DNA from: Planctomycetota bacterium
GTDB lineage: Bacteria; Planctomycetota; UBA11346
Direction of reading: 5' to 3'
Assembly (NCBI GenBank): GCA_014193115.1
Contig: BJHQ01000016.1
Location: forward strand, 1 to 64,000
Length of the DNA: 64,000 bases
The position numbers and the translations under genes were made by a program. Positions 38,156-47,372 of the stretch are shown piece by piece (positions within the stretch are counted from its first letter, which is position 1; each line of letters starts with the position of its first letter). The notes beneath the pieces were generated by a model that was not told where the DNA came from, ran no database searches, and was given only the letters and a program-made list of their open reading frames with translations.

Positions 38156-38968
38156 ATGCCGTTCCTTTCCTCATGCTGGTCACGGTCGGCGGCAGCCGGG
38201 CTGTTCATGGCAGCCGCCTCCATTCCTGCGGCGGCCCTCGACAATGCCAACTGCGCCGGTCCAGAGGCTGCGCCGCTGTGCCGCGAGACCGAGCCGTTCG
38301 TCGCCGATCTCACCGTCCGCAATCCCCACGACGTGGCCGCGAAGGTCGAGCGGCTGGATTCCAGCTGCACCTGCACCAAACGCGAGATCGCCGAGAAATT
38401 CCTGCTGCCCAAGGGGGCGACGACCCTGCACATCACGGTCGACAACGCCAATCGCAGCGGACCGCGGGAGATTGGCGTCACTATTTTCTTCACCGATCCA
38501 ACGCTTGAGCCGATCGAGGCAAAATGCTGGTGGACGGTTCGACCGCTGGTCGCGGTCGACAGCCTGCCGGTGGATCAGCGCGACACGTTGAAACGCCCGG
38601 AAAAACGCGCCTGGCACGACATTTATCGGTATGTCGCCCACGAACGCCCCGACGAGCCCCAGCGCCTGCGCAAACGCATCCGGGTGAGCAGTCCACCCGA
38701 GGAAACCCCGCCCGGCGGGTTGGCGGTGCTCGGTATCGAGAGCACCAGCGCCATCTGGCAGTTCACCTCGACCCGGCAGAACGATGGCAGCTGGCTGGTC
38801 GCCGGTTCGGCCAAACCCGAGCTGTCGCCGCTGCCTATCGGCGAATTCGAAGACACCGTGACCATCCGCACCAATCAGCCTGCCAAGGCCCGGATCGACC
38901 TGCGCTTCGAGACCGCGATCGATCCCAAGGCCGGCAGCACGCCGCGGGATCCACTGGCCGGGCCGTAA
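38156..38968 (+). CDS. DUF1573 exported protein
   Basis: 270 residues with an N-terminal signal peptide (SAAAGLFMAAASIPAAALD). The DUF1573 domain has the family's cysteine motif SSCTCTKREI at about residues 63-72, followed by LLPKGATTLHITVDN. A second beta-rich domain (about 175-255) follows. Predicted to act in the periplasm; molecular role unknown. Begins 20 bases after the DUF2062 gene. Confidence 0.82.
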   Translation: MPFLSSCWSRSAAAGLFMAAASIPAAALDNANCAGPEAAPLCRETEPFVADLTVRNPHDVAAKVERLDSSCTCTKREIAEKFLLPKGATTLHITVDNANRSGPREIGVTIFFTDPTLEPIEAKCWWTVRPLVAVDSLPVDQRDTLKRPEKRAWHDIYRYVAHERPDEPQRLRKRIRVSSPPEETPPGGLAVLGIESTSAIWQFTSTRQNDGSWLVAGSAKPELSPLPIGEFEDTVTIRTNQPAKARIDLRFETAIDPKAGSTPRDPLAGP

Positions 38969-39130
38969 CGAAGACGCGCATGTCGGAGCCGCGATGCCCG
39001 CATCGCCGGCGCGACACCGGTTCCGTTGGCAGCCCGGTCAGGCCGCTGGTTTTGATTGAGGATGGTTCGCCAACGCGATCACCATCACCAACAGCTTCGA
39101 CAACTTGCCGGCACAGTGCCTGCTCAAAAG

Positions 39131-39204
39131 TGGTTTCCCCGCCAGGATTCGAACCTGGACTAAGAGTGCCAAAAACTCGTGTGCTACCGTTACACTACGG
39201 GGAA
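39131..39204 (-). tRNA. tRNA-Gln (anticodon UUG)
   Basis: Seven-base acceptor stem TTCCCCG/CGGGGAA, a T-arm with GGTTCGAATCC, and anticodon loop TTTTGGC giving UUG between GAGT and ACTC. The CCA end is encoded (39131-39133). Confidence 0.95.
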
Positions 39205-39224
39205 ATGCGCTCAGATAGAAAAGA

Positions 39225-39680
39225 TCAGGGGGTTTCGGTCCAGGCGGTATCGATCCGGGTCCAGGTCTTGACTCCTGCCGGGAACCAGATCGCGAGCTCG
39301 CGTTCCGCTGATTCGGGGCTGTCGCTGGCGTGGACCAGATTGTTGGACTTCGACAGGGCGAAGTCGCCGCGGATGGTGCCAGGAGGCGCAGCTCGGCCGT
39401 CGGTGGGGCCGATCAGGCCGCGGATCACCGGGATCGCCTGATCGCCTTCGATGGCCACGGCGACCAGCGGGCTCGAGGTAATGAACTGCTGCAGGCTGGG
39501 AAAGAACGGCTTGGCCGCGTGTTCGGCATAATGCTTGGCGGCATGGTCGGCGGTCGCGGTCAGGAACTGCAATGCGACGATGCGCAGGCCTTTGCGCTCA
39601 AACCGGGCGAGGAGTTCGCCGATCAGACCGCGTTGGACGGCGTCGGGCTTGAGGAGGACCAGGGAGCGCTGAACGGGCAT
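39225..39680 (-). CDS. ndk: Nucleoside-diphosphate kinase
   Basis: 151 residues. It balances NTP pools by transferring the gamma-phosphate through a phosphohistidine. The family opening RSLVLLKPDAVQRGL and the active-site histidine H117 in NLVHASDSPESAERE are present. The longer frame to 40415 is an antisense extension; ATG 39680 gives the standard length. Its end lies 20 bases from the tRNA-Gln gene, in the same direction. Confidence 0.95.
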   Translation of the reverse strand: MPVQRSLVLLKPDAVQRGLIGELLARFERKGLRIVALQFLTATADHAAKHYAEHAAKPFFPSLQQFITSSPLVAVAIEGDQAIPVIRGLIGPTDGRAAPPGTIRGDFALSKSNNLVHASDSPESAERELAIWFPAGVKTWTRIDTAWTETP

Positions 39681-39788
39681 GGCGCGGCATGCTGGGGAAA
39701 CGCCGCCAGGCGCAACGCCCCCGGTCATCCGGCGGAACCCGGCTAAGGCCACGGCGTCTGCTACGTCAGAGCCGACGAGGACCCAGCC

Positions 39789-40397
39789 ATGCCTTTTACC
39801 CTCAGCATCCCCGAGCCCTGCCCCCAAGACTGGGACACCATGACCCCGGCCGGCAGCGGCCGCCACTGCGCGGTGTGCGACAAGGTCGTGGTCGATCTCT
39901 GCGGCATGCCGGTCAGCGACGCCCGGAAACTGGTCGAGGAACGGGTCGCCCGCGGTGAATCGGTCTGCGGCCGGGCGATCCGCCGACCGGACGGCCGGCT
40001 GGCCCTCGGCCGGCGCTATGTGCTGACCAACGGCCTGGCCCTGATCCTGGCCGCCGCAGCCGGCGGCATCGCCGCCGACCAGCCGGTGCCGGTCAAAGAG
40101 GTGCCACAACCGTTGCCCATGGTTGCCGGCGGCATCTGCCCGATCCCGATTCCCCAGGCCACCGATCCAACGACCGGGACCCACGTGATCGCCAGCGGCA
40201 ATCAACTGGTCGCCACTAGAAAAAACAAAGAGCTGTGGCGCTGGCAACCGCCCAAGGACGCTCCGGTGCCCGACGCGGTTAAAAACCTGAAAATCCTCGA
40301 AGGAAAGCTGCACGTCGAGCGCACCTCGCCGGCCGGGACGACCACGATTACCGTCCACAGCATCGAAACCGGTGCACTCATGCCGCCATCGACTTGA
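39789..40397 (+). CDS. Cys-rich zinc-ribbon-like membrane protein, twin copy 1
   Basis: 202 residues. The N-terminal 70 residues contain IPEPCPQDWDTMTPAGSG then RHCAVCDKVVVDL and later GESVCGR. The CAVC pair plus two more cysteines suggest a small zinc ribbon. One membrane helix follows (about 77-96, YVLTNGLALILAAAAGG), then an extracytoplasmic domain of about 100 residues. Resembles an N-terminal Cys module seen in Bacteroidota and PVC envelope proteins; function unknown. GAGG stands 8 bases before the ATG. A close paralogue follows directly. Confidence 0.75.
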   Translation: MPFTLSIPEPCPQDWDTMTPAGSGRHCAVCDKVVVDLCGMPVSDARKLVEERVARGESVCGRAIRRPDGRLALGRRYVLTNGLALILAAAAGGIAADQPVPVKEVPQPLPMVAGGICPIPIPQATDPTTGTHVIASGNQLVATRKNKELWRWQPPKDAPVPDAVKNLKILEGKLHVERTSPAGTTTITVHSIETGALMPPST

Positions 40398-40447
40398 ACC
40401 GCAACAGCAGGGCATCGTTCAACGTAGACCTCAGGGGAGCTCCAGCC

Positions 40448-41074
40448 ATGACCTATACCCTCAGCATCCCCGAACCCTGCCCCCAAGACTGGGCCGCCAT
40501 GACCCCGGCCGGCAGCGGCCGCCACTGCGCGGTGTGCGACAGGGTCGTGGTCGATCTCTGTGGCATGTCCGCCAGCGACGCCCGGAAACTGATCGAGGAA
40601 CGGACCGCCCGCGGCGAATCGGTCTGCGGTCGGGCTGGTCGTCTGCCCAGCGGCCGGGTGTCCCTCGGCAGGCGCTCTGTGCTGACCAACGGCCTGGCCC
40701 TTATCCTGGCCGCCGCAGCCGGCGGCATGGCCGCCGACCAGGTTGCTCCACCAGCCTTCCAACCTGAACCCGTACCAGCAGGCAGAGGCGCAATCGTGAT
40801 GGGCAGGATGGTGTGCGGGCCAGCGCTGGTGCAGGTCACCGACGCCAAGACCGACACGACGGTCACGGTCAACGGCGACCAGCTCGGCGCGATCCGCGCC
40901 GGCAAGAACCTGTGGAATTGGCAGGCGCCGAAAGGCGCACCAGCGCCAGGCAAGGTCACGGCGCTGAAGCTGGTCGATGGCCGGCTGCACGTCGAACGCA
41001 CCTCGCCCGCCGGCACCACGACCATCACCATCCACAACCTTGATACCGGCATAATCCAGCCGCCATCGACTTGA
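40448..41074 (+). CDS. Cys-rich zinc-ribbon-like membrane protein, twin copy 2
   Basis: 208 residues, paralogue of the preceding gene: the first 95 residues are nearly identical, and the DNA repeat is obvious. The middle (about 98-135) diverges, and the last 60 residues are again similar (LWNWQAPKGAP..., LHVERTSPAGTTTIT, PPST ending). GGGGAG eight bases before ATG 40448 sets the start; a longer frame from 40394 is rejected. The pair arose by tandem duplication. Confidence 0.75.
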   Translation: MTYTLSIPEPCPQDWAAMTPAGSGRHCAVCDRVVVDLCGMSASDARKLIEERTARGESVCGRAGRLPSGRVSLGRRSVLTNGLALILAAAAGGMAADQVAPPAFQPEPVPAGRGAIVMGRMVCGPALVQVTDAKTDTTVTVNGDQLGAIRAGKNLWNWQAPKGAPAPGKVTALKLVDGRLHVERTSPAGTTTITIHNLDTGIIQPPST

Positions 41075-41403
41075 TCCTGCACCCGTGTTGGCCAACTGGG
41101 ACTCACGCGATCGACTGACCGAACCGACTGGACTGCCCATGCCTGGGAGCGAAGACTTCAGTCTGCCAGGTCGCTGGTCGTAGGTGCAGGCTGAAGCCTG
41201 CGCTCCCAGGTGCACGACTGCGGCCCACTGCAATATGCTGACAGTCTTTCGCCTAGGCTCACTCGGTGGTCTCACGGTTCCCGAGCTACTTCGCCGCGAT
41301 GGTCGGCCCCCTCTCCCACGCTCGACCTGCGCTCGACCAGCGCTCGCCCATCTCAGCCACTGGAAATCGCCAAGCGCCTCCGTAAAAGCCCCACCGCAAC
41401 GCC
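41075..41403. other. Intergenic region with a 69-bp REP-like element
   Basis: About 330 bases without a gene. The centre holds a palindromic element (41142-41210); the remainder has no recognised feature apart from the presumed tRNA-Ala promoter just upstream of 41404. Confidence 0.6.
41142..41210. repeat. REP/MITE-like element with 10-bp terminal inverted repeats
   Basis: CCTGGGAGCG (41142-41151) and CGCTCCCAGG (41201-41210) are perfect inverted ends. Inside lie two smaller palindromes, GACTTCAGTC and GCAGGCTGAAGCCTGC (41186-41201). The last 22 bp (41189-41210) recur exactly at 56297-56318. Confidence 0.8.
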
Positions 41404-41479
41404 GGGGACATAGCTCAGTTGGTAGAGCGGTTCGTTCGCAATGAACAGGTCTGGGGTTCGACTCCCCATGTCTCCACCA
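41404..41479 (+). tRNA. tRNA-Ala (anticodon CGC)
   Basis: Acceptor GGGGACA/TGTCTCC with one G-T pair, D-arm GCTCAGTTGGTAGAGC, anticodon loop TTCGCAA between GTTCG and TGAAC, T-arm GGGGTTCGACTCCCC and an encoded CCA. Confidence 0.93.
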
Positions 41480-42105
41480 AGTAACGACAAGGGGTTACGG
41501 CAACCGCACGAACCCCGGAATTTGGTCAAAGGAAATTGGCCACGACGGGACGTCCCCGGGTCACAGGTGCGTCCGGCAGGCGCCGCCAGCCGTTAGTTGC
41601 CCGCTCGCTGCGGCGCTCCTGCGCGATTTTCAGCGGAGCAAGGCAGCCAACTCCAAGAGCGGCGAAAAAGTCGAGCCACTCTGCGGTCAATCCATGCAAG
41701 CAGGGTCGGGCCAGCCTACTCCGGGATCTCGTCGCGGGCGGCATCGTCCAACCGCTAGTCCAATCCGGTGAACGTTGCGGCATTGTTTGATGACCGCGTG
41801 CGGAGCCGGTTGACCTCGATCCATCCCTCCGCCGGCCCGGTCTGGAACTGAGCCATGTTCCACCTTACCCTTCCCTGCCATGCGATCAGCGCCCTCGGCG
41901 GTCATGGCTTGGCCATTCCTGGCCCCTTGGTTCAGGCCAGTGACCAGGCGCACTGCGAGATCGACAGCATTGGGCATCACTGCGACGAGGCGCGGCTTCT
42001 TCGGTAATCAGCATTCGGCGGCCAAGCCCACCGCCGCCAAGTGGGTTCACACCGTCGCTCGTCTGGAGCAACCCTTCGCCATCGTCGATCCAACCTGAGC
42101 CCGCC
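41480..42105. other. Gap between tRNA-Ala and the restriction-modification locus
   Basis: About 625 bases. Small frames exist (for example a 50-codon plus-strand frame at 41855-42007) but none has a recognised domain or clear ribosome site. No integrase or transposase remnant is recognisable. Confidence 0.5.
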
Positions 42106-44550
42106 ATGCCCAACAAGGTCCTCAGCGAAACCGACATCCGCAGCAAGTTCATCACCCCGGCAGTGTTGCGGGCCGGCTGGGATCTGCACACCCAGATTCG
42201 CGAAGAGGTATCGTTCACCAAGGGCCGCATCATTGTGCGCGGCAAACTGGTCACCCGCGGCAAGGGTAAACGGGCCGACTACATCCTGTCGTACCAGCCC
42301 AACCTGCCCATCGCTCTGATCGAGGCCAAGGACAACACCTGCGCCGTGGGCGATGGTATGCAGCAGGCCCTCGATTATGCTCAGATCCTGGGCATCCCTT
42401 TCGTCTTTACTTCCAATGGCGATGGCTTCGTCTTCCATGACCGCACGGGTCAGAGTCCGCAGCTGGAAACGACGCTGACCATCGACCAATTCCCCAGCCC
42501 CGCAGAGCTGTGGGCCAAATATTGTGCCTGGAAGGGACTGAAGCCCGCCGATGAACCCATCGTCTTGCAGCCTTTCCACGACGACGGCAGCGGCAAGTCG
42601 CCGCGCTATTATCAGGTCAGTGCCATCAATGCCGCGATGGAGGCCATCGCCACGGGCCAAAACCGCGTCTTGCTGGTGATGGCCACCGGCACCGGCAAGA
42701 CCTACACCGCCTTCCAGATCATCTGGCGGCTGTGGAAGGCCGGCATCAAGAAGCGGATCCTCTTTTTGGCCGACCGCAACGTGCTGGTCGATCAGACCAT
42801 GGTGAACGACTTCCGGCCTTTTGGCCCGGCCATGGCCAAGCTCAGCACCTCCTCCAAGACCATCGAGCGCATGGATGGCACGAAGATCGACCTGGTCTTG
42901 GCGCTCGACGGCAAGCGGCGCATCGACACCGCCTTTGAAATCTACCTGGGTTTGTACCAGGCCATCACCGGACCGGACGAAAAAGACAAGCTGTTCCGGG
43001 AGTTCTCGACTGGTTTCTTCGACCTCATTGTCATCGACGAATGCCACCGCGGCAGTGCCGCGGAAGATTCCGCCTGGCGCGAAATCCTGGAATACTTCAG
43101 CGCCGCCACTCAGATCGGGCTGACTGCAACGCCCAAAGAGACCGAGTATGTCTCCAACAGCTCCTACTTCGGAAAACCGGTCTTCACGTATTCGCTGAAG
43201 CAGGGCATCCGTGACGGTTTTCTGGCGCCCTACAAGGTCGTAAAGGTCCACCTCGACATCGACGTCGAGGGCTACCGGCCGCAGAAAGGCGAGTTGGACA
43301 AAGGTGGCAAAGTTATCGAAGACCGGCTCTACAACCAAAAGGACTTCGATCAGAACCTGGTGGTGGATCGGCGCACCGAGCGGGTGGCGAAGTGGATCGC
43401 CGACTTCCTCAAGGCCAGTCAGGACCGCATGCAGAAGACCATCGTTTTCTGCGTCGACACCGATCACGCCGCGCGCATGCGCCAGGCCCTGGTCAACGAA
43501 AACATGGACCTCTGCGCCGCCAATGACAAGTACGTGATGCGCGTCACCGGCGACGACAACGAAGGCTGCGCCCAACTCGGCAACTTCATCGATCCGGAAT
43601 CACCGTATCCGGTCATCGTCACCACCTCGCGGTTGCTCTCGACCGGTGTTGATGCGCAGACCTGCCGGCTGATCGTTCTCGATCGCGCGGTCGGCTCGAT
43701 GACCGAGTTCAAGCAGATCGTCGGGCGTGGCACCCGCGTCCATGAGGACACGAAAAAATACTACTTCACCTTGGTGGATTTCCGCAAAGCCAGCAATCAT
43801 TTCGCCGATCCCGATTTTGATGGCGAACCAGTGCAGATCTACCAGCCCGGCGAGCAGGACAGCCCCGTGCCGCCAGAAAACCAGCCCGCCAAGGACGACG
43901 ACGGCCACGACCTGCCGCCCGAACCCGCCAGCGATGAGACCGTGGTGGTTGCCCCGGATATCCGAACTCCCCTTGGTGAAGAGCGGCTGAAATACCGCAT
44001 TGACGGCAAGACCATCAAGATCCTGGCCGAGCGCGTCGAATACCTGGATGAGAACGGCAAGCTCATCACTGAAAGCCTGCGCGCCTATTCCAAACGCGAG
44101 TTGAAAAAACGCTTCGCCAACCTGCATGCCTTCCTCACCACCTGGCAGTCGACCGAACGCAAGCAGGCGGTCATCGACGAATTGGCGGAGCACGGTTTGC
44201 TCCTCGATCCCCTGGCTGAGGAGGTCGGCAAGGACTTCGACCCCTTCGACCTGATCTGCCACATCGCCTTCGACCAGCCGCCCCTGACCCGCCGGGAACG
44301 GGCAGACCAGGTGCGCAAGCGCGATGTCTTCACCAAATTCGGCCCCCAGGCCCGCGCCGTGCTGGAGGCCATCCTGGCCAAGTACCAGGATGTCGGCCCC
44401 CGGGACCTCGATGATCCCAAGATCCTCTCTATTCCGCCCTTCACCACCCTGGGCACGCCGGTGCAATTGATCAACGTTTTTGGCGGAAAAAATGGCTTCG
44501 CCAAGGCCGTGCACGATCTCCAGGCCGCCTTGTACCCGGCAATTGCCTGA
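42106..44550 (+). CDS. hsdR: Type I restriction enzyme, R subunit
   Basis: 814 residues; the motor and nuclease subunit that cuts unmodified DNA. The N-terminal PD-(D/E)xK nuclease has D58 and E73-x-K75 (RADYIL ... ALIEAKD). The helicase core has Walker A MATGTGKT (192-199) and DECH (311-314), with later helicase motifs TSRLLSTGVD and IVGRGTR. The C-terminal region from about 640 resembles the EcoEI R C-terminal domain. Length fits the short HsdR group (EcoEI type). All key residues are intact, so the enzyme should be active. First gene of the R-M-DUF1016-S set. Confidence 0.95.
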   Translation: MPNKVLSETDIRSKFITPAVLRAGWDLHTQIREEVSFTKGRIIVRGKLVTRGKGKRADYILSYQPNLPIALIEAKDNTCAVGDGMQQALDYAQILGIPFVFTSNGDGFVFHDRTGQSPQLETTLTIDQFPSPAELWAKYCAWKGLKPADEPIVLQPFHDDGSGKSPRYYQVSAINAAMEAIATGQNRVLLVMATGTGKTYTAFQIIWRLWKAGIKKRILFLADRNVLVDQTMVNDFRPFGPAMAKLSTSSKTIERMDGTKIDLVLALDGKRRIDTAFEIYLGLYQAITGPDEKDKLFREFSTGFFDLIVIDECHRGSAAEDSAWREILEYFSAATQIGLTATPKETEYVSNSSYFGKPVFTYSLKQGIRDGFLAPYKVVKVHLDIDVEGYRPQKGELDKGGKVIEDRLYNQKDFDQNLVVDRRTERVAKWIADFLKASQDRMQKTIVFCVDTDHAARMRQALVNENMDLCAANDKYVMRVTGDDNEGCAQLGNFIDPESPYPVIVTTSRLLSTGVDAQTCRLIVLDRAVGSMTEFKQIVGRGTRVHEDTKKYYFTLVDFRKASNHFADPDFDGEPVQIYQPGEQDSPVPPENQPAKDDDGHDLPPEPASDETVVVAPDIRTPLGEERLKYRIDGKTIKILAERVEYLDENGKLITESLRAYSKRELKKRFANLHAFLTTWQSTERKQAVIDELAEHGLLLDPLAEEVGKDFDPFDLICHIAFDQPPLTRRERADQVRKRDVFTKFGPQARAVLEAILAKYQDVGPRDLDDPKILSIPPFTTLGTPVQLINVFGGKNGFAKAVHDLQAALYPAIA

Positions 44551-44703
44551 CCGCCTGACGCCCATGCCCAGCCCGCCCCGCGCCATCGCCACCGCTGATT
44601 CCCGACTCACTCGTGGGCGCACGCGCGGCGATGCCCACTTCCCCGCCGCCCCACACCCTTCAAACTCACGAAATCTCGAAAACCAAAGAAGAAGTAACGC
44701 GAA

Positions 44704-46191
44704 ATGTCTGTCAGCACCACCGTCAAATCCATCCAGGACATCATGCGCCAGGACACCGGCGTCGATGGTGACGCCCAGCGTCTGTCGCAGTTGTGCTGGC
44801 TGTTCTTCCTCAAAATCATTGACGACCAGGATCAAGAACTTGAGCTGACCCGGGACGATTACCAGTCGCCGATCCCGAAGAAGTACCAGTGGCGGGCCTG
44901 GGCTGCTGATCCCGAGGGCGCCACCGGCGAGGCCCTGATGGACTTCGTCAACAGCCAGCTCTTCCCGGCGCTGAAAGAACTGCCCATCGGCACCGGTCCC
45001 AGCGCCAACCGCCGCAAAGTGGTGCGGGCGGTGTTCGAAGATGCCTACAACTTCATGAAGTCCGGCCAGTTGCTGCGCCAGGTGATCAACAAAATCAACG
45101 CCGTGGACTTCAACAACCTGGCCGACCGCCAGCACTTCGGCGACATCTACGAACAACTGCTGTCCGATCTGCAAAGCGCCGGCAACGCCGGCGAGTACTA
45201 CACGCCCCGGGCCGTGACCCAGTTCATGGCCGACCGGGTCGATCCCAAGCCCGGCGAAATCCTCTTCGATCCCGCCTGCGGCACCGGCGGATTCTTGACC
45301 TGCGCCATCCGCCACATGCGCGATTCCAAGAACCCCAACGGGGTGAAGTCGGTCGCGGATGAGGCGCGGATGCAGGCCGGCCTGCGCGCGGTCGAGAAGA
45401 AGCAGCTCCCGCATTTGCTGTGCAGCACCAATCTTTTGCTGCACGGCATCGAGGACCCCAGCTTCGTCCGCCACGACAACACCCTGGCCCGGCCCTACAT
45501 CAGTTGGGGCCAGTCCGACCGGGTCGATGTGGTGCTGACCAATCCGCCCTTCGGCGGGCGCGAGGAAGACGGCATCGAGTCCAACTTCCCCCAGCATTTT
45601 CGCACCAAAGAGACCGCCGATCTGTTCCTGGCCCTGATCATCCGCCTGCTGAAGCCGGGCGGCCGGGCCGCCATCGTCCTGCCCGATGGCACCCTGTTCG
45701 GCGAAGGCGTGAAGACCCGGCTCAAGGAAGCCCTGCTGGCCGAGTGCAACCTGCACACCATCGTCCGCCTGCCCAACGGCGTGTTCAATCCTTACACCGG
45801 CATCCGCACGAATCTGCTGTTCTTCACCAAGGGCGGGCCGACCAAGCAGGTCTGGTACTATGAGCACCCGTACCCACCTGGCGCCAAGAGCTACAACAAG
45901 TCGAAGCCCATCCGCTTCGAGGAGTTCGCCGCCGAGCGGGCGTGGTGGGGCAGCGAGGCCGATGGCTTCGCGGCGCGGGTGGAGAACGCGCAGGCATGGA
46001 AAGTGGGCGCCGAGGACATCAAGACCGGCGGGTATAATCTGGATCTGAAGAATCCCCATGCGCCACAAGAGGAAGCGGCGGATGTGGAGCATCTGCTGCC
46101 GCAGTATGAGCAGTTGCTGGCCGAGATCGCCGCGACGCGTGCGACCCTGAAAGCCGAGCTGGCCAAGGCCCTGACCGGTACCGTTCCATGA
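44704..46191 (+). CDS. hsdM: Type I restriction enzyme, M subunit (N6-adenine methylase)
   Basis: 495 residues. N-terminal HsdM helical domain (about 1-130), then the gamma-class methylase: SAM-binding DPACGTGGFL (189-198) and catalytic NPPF (280-283). With HsdS it methylates adenines in the two half-sites and so protects host DNA. A 153-base gap with no recognisable gene separates it from hsdR. Its stop overlaps the ATG of the DUF1016 gene, so they are translationally coupled. Confidence 0.96.
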   Translation: MSVSTTVKSIQDIMRQDTGVDGDAQRLSQLCWLFFLKIIDDQDQELELTRDDYQSPIPKKYQWRAWAADPEGATGEALMDFVNSQLFPALKELPIGTGPSANRRKVVRAVFEDAYNFMKSGQLLRQVINKINAVDFNNLADRQHFGDIYEQLLSDLQSAGNAGEYYTPRAVTQFMADRVDPKPGEILFDPACGTGGFLTCAIRHMRDSKNPNGVKSVADEARMQAGLRAVEKKQLPHLLCSTNLLLHGIEDPSFVRHDNTLARPYISWGQSDRVDVVLTNPPFGGREEDGIESNFPQHFRTKETADLFLALIIRLLKPGGRAAIVLPDGTLFGEGVKTRLKEALLAECNLHTIVRLPNGVFNPYTGIRTNLLFFTKGGPTKQVWYYEHPYPPGAKSYNKSKPIRFEEFAAERAWWGSEADGFAARVENAQAWKVGAEDIKTGGYNLDLKNPHAPQEEAADVEHLLPQYEQLLAEIAATRATLKAELAKALTGTVP

Positions 46192-47372
46192 GTCGTGGCG
46201 TCTCCAAGTCCGTCCGTCGTCCCGTCGCGGGTGGGCGCGGTCTGCCCGCCTTGCTGACCCGCATCCGCGAGGTCATCCGCTCGGCCCGCAACGTGGCATC
46301 CTCCGCCGTCAACTCGCTCCAGGTGCGCAGCAACTTCGAGATCGGCCGGATGATCGTCGAACACGAACAGCACGGTGCCGCCCGCGCCGGCTACGGCGAG
46401 ACCCTGCTGCAAGGCCTGTCGGTGCGCCTGGCGCAGGAGTTCGGACGCGGATATTCCCGCGCCAATCTCGAATACATGCGCCGCTTCTATCTGGAATGGA
46501 AGGACCGCCCGCTGGCCCAGGGCTGGCGTGCACGGCTGCCGCAGACGAGGTCCGGCACGGTTGCCGCGAAGGGCGGCAACATTCCCCAGACGGTGTCTGG
46601 GAAATCCGCCGCCGCCCGTCGCACGATTCCCCAGACGGTGTCTGGGGAATCCGCCGTCCCCGTCCTGAGCTGGTCGCACTACATCCTGCTGCTGACCATC
46701 CGCGAGCCCGCCGAGCGCAGCTTTTATGAGATCGAAGCCGGTCGCGCGGGCTGGTCGCTGGCCGAGCTGCGTCGCCAGGTCACCGCCTGCCTGTACGAGC
46801 GCCTGGCCCTGAGCCGCGACCGCGCCGGCATCGCCCGCCTCGCCCGCGAGGGCCAGGTTATCGCCCAACCAGCCGACCTGTTCAAAGAGCCCCTGGTCCT
46901 GGAATTCCTCGGCCTCGAGGAACGCCCGGCCTACAGCGAGTCGGATCTGGAATCCGCCATCATCGGCCAGCTCGAACGCTTCCTGCTCGAGATCGGCAAG
47001 GGTTTCCTGTTCGAGGCCCGGCAGAAGCGCTTCACCTTCGACGGCGACCACTACTTCGTTGATCTCGTCTTCTACAACCGCCTGCTGCGCTGCTATGTCC
47101 TGATCGACCTCAAGCTCGGCCAGGTCAGCCATCAGGATCTCGGCCAGATGCAGATGTACGTCAACCACTTCGACCGCACGGTGAAGCTCCCCGCAGAGAA
47201 TTCGACCGTCGGCATCGTCCTCTGTAAGCGCAAGAAGCAGGCCATGGTGGAACTCACCCTGCCCAAGGACGCCAACATCCACGCCAAGGAATACCAACTG
47301 TACCTGCCGTCGAAGAAGCTCTTGCAGAGCAAAATGCTGGAATGGACGCGGCAGGCGGAAGCGAAGGCATGA
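46188..47372 (+). CDS. DUF1016/YhcG-family PDDEXK nuclease inside the type I operon
   Basis: 394 residues. N-terminal YhcG_N DUF1016 domain (about 15-180: NFEIGRMIVEHEQ, GYSRANLEYMRRFY, LSWSHYILLL) and C-terminal nuclease domain (about 225-375: FTFDGDHYFVDLVFYNR, CYVLIDLKLGQ). These proteins are often encoded within type I loci and are thought to be accessory nucleases (family knowledge). The segment normally reading 'PQTVS-x-x-x-x-SWSHY' is duplicated here: IPQTVSGKSA and IPQTVSGESA are each encoded by a strong DNA palindrome (46582-46651). Overlaps hsdM and hsdS by ATGA on both sides. Confidence 0.9.
   Translation: MSRGVSKSVRRPVAGGRGLPALLTRIREVIRSARNVASSAVNSLQVRSNFEIGRMIVEHEQHGAARAGYGETLLQGLSVRLAQEFGRGYSRANLEYMRRFYLEWKDRPLAQGWRARLPQTRSGTVAAKGGNIPQTVSGKSAAARRTIPQTVSGESAVPVLSWSHYILLLTIREPAERSFYEIEAGRAGWSLAELRRQVTACLYERLALSRDRAGIARLAREGQVIAQPADLFKEPLVLEFLGLEERPAYSESDLESAIIGQLERFLLEIGKGFLFEARQKRFTFDGDHYFVDLVFYNRLLRCYVLIDLKLGQVSHQDLGQMQMYVNHFDRTVKLPAENSTVGIVLCKRKKQAMVELTLPKDANIHAKEYQLYLPSKKLLQSKMLEWTRQAEAKA
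46582..46651. repeat. Duplicated palindrome within the DUF1016 gene
   Basis: The left copy (46582-46603) and right copy (46625-46651) both contain CCCCAGACGGTGTCTGGG. The right copy has 12-bp perfect arms, GATTCCCCAGAC and GTCTGGGGAATC, around GGT; the left has shorter perfect arms with one missing G. They are separated by 21 bp and remain in frame. Confidence 0.9.

Noticed and set aside
41855-42007. 50-codon frame before hsdR as a small gene or antitoxin
   Set aside because: No ribosome-binding site, no recognisable motif, and not coupled to hsdR.
43600-46092. Antisense open frame of 830 codons across hsdR and hsdM
   Set aside because: No domains; the plus strand carries intact helicase and methylase motifs throughout.
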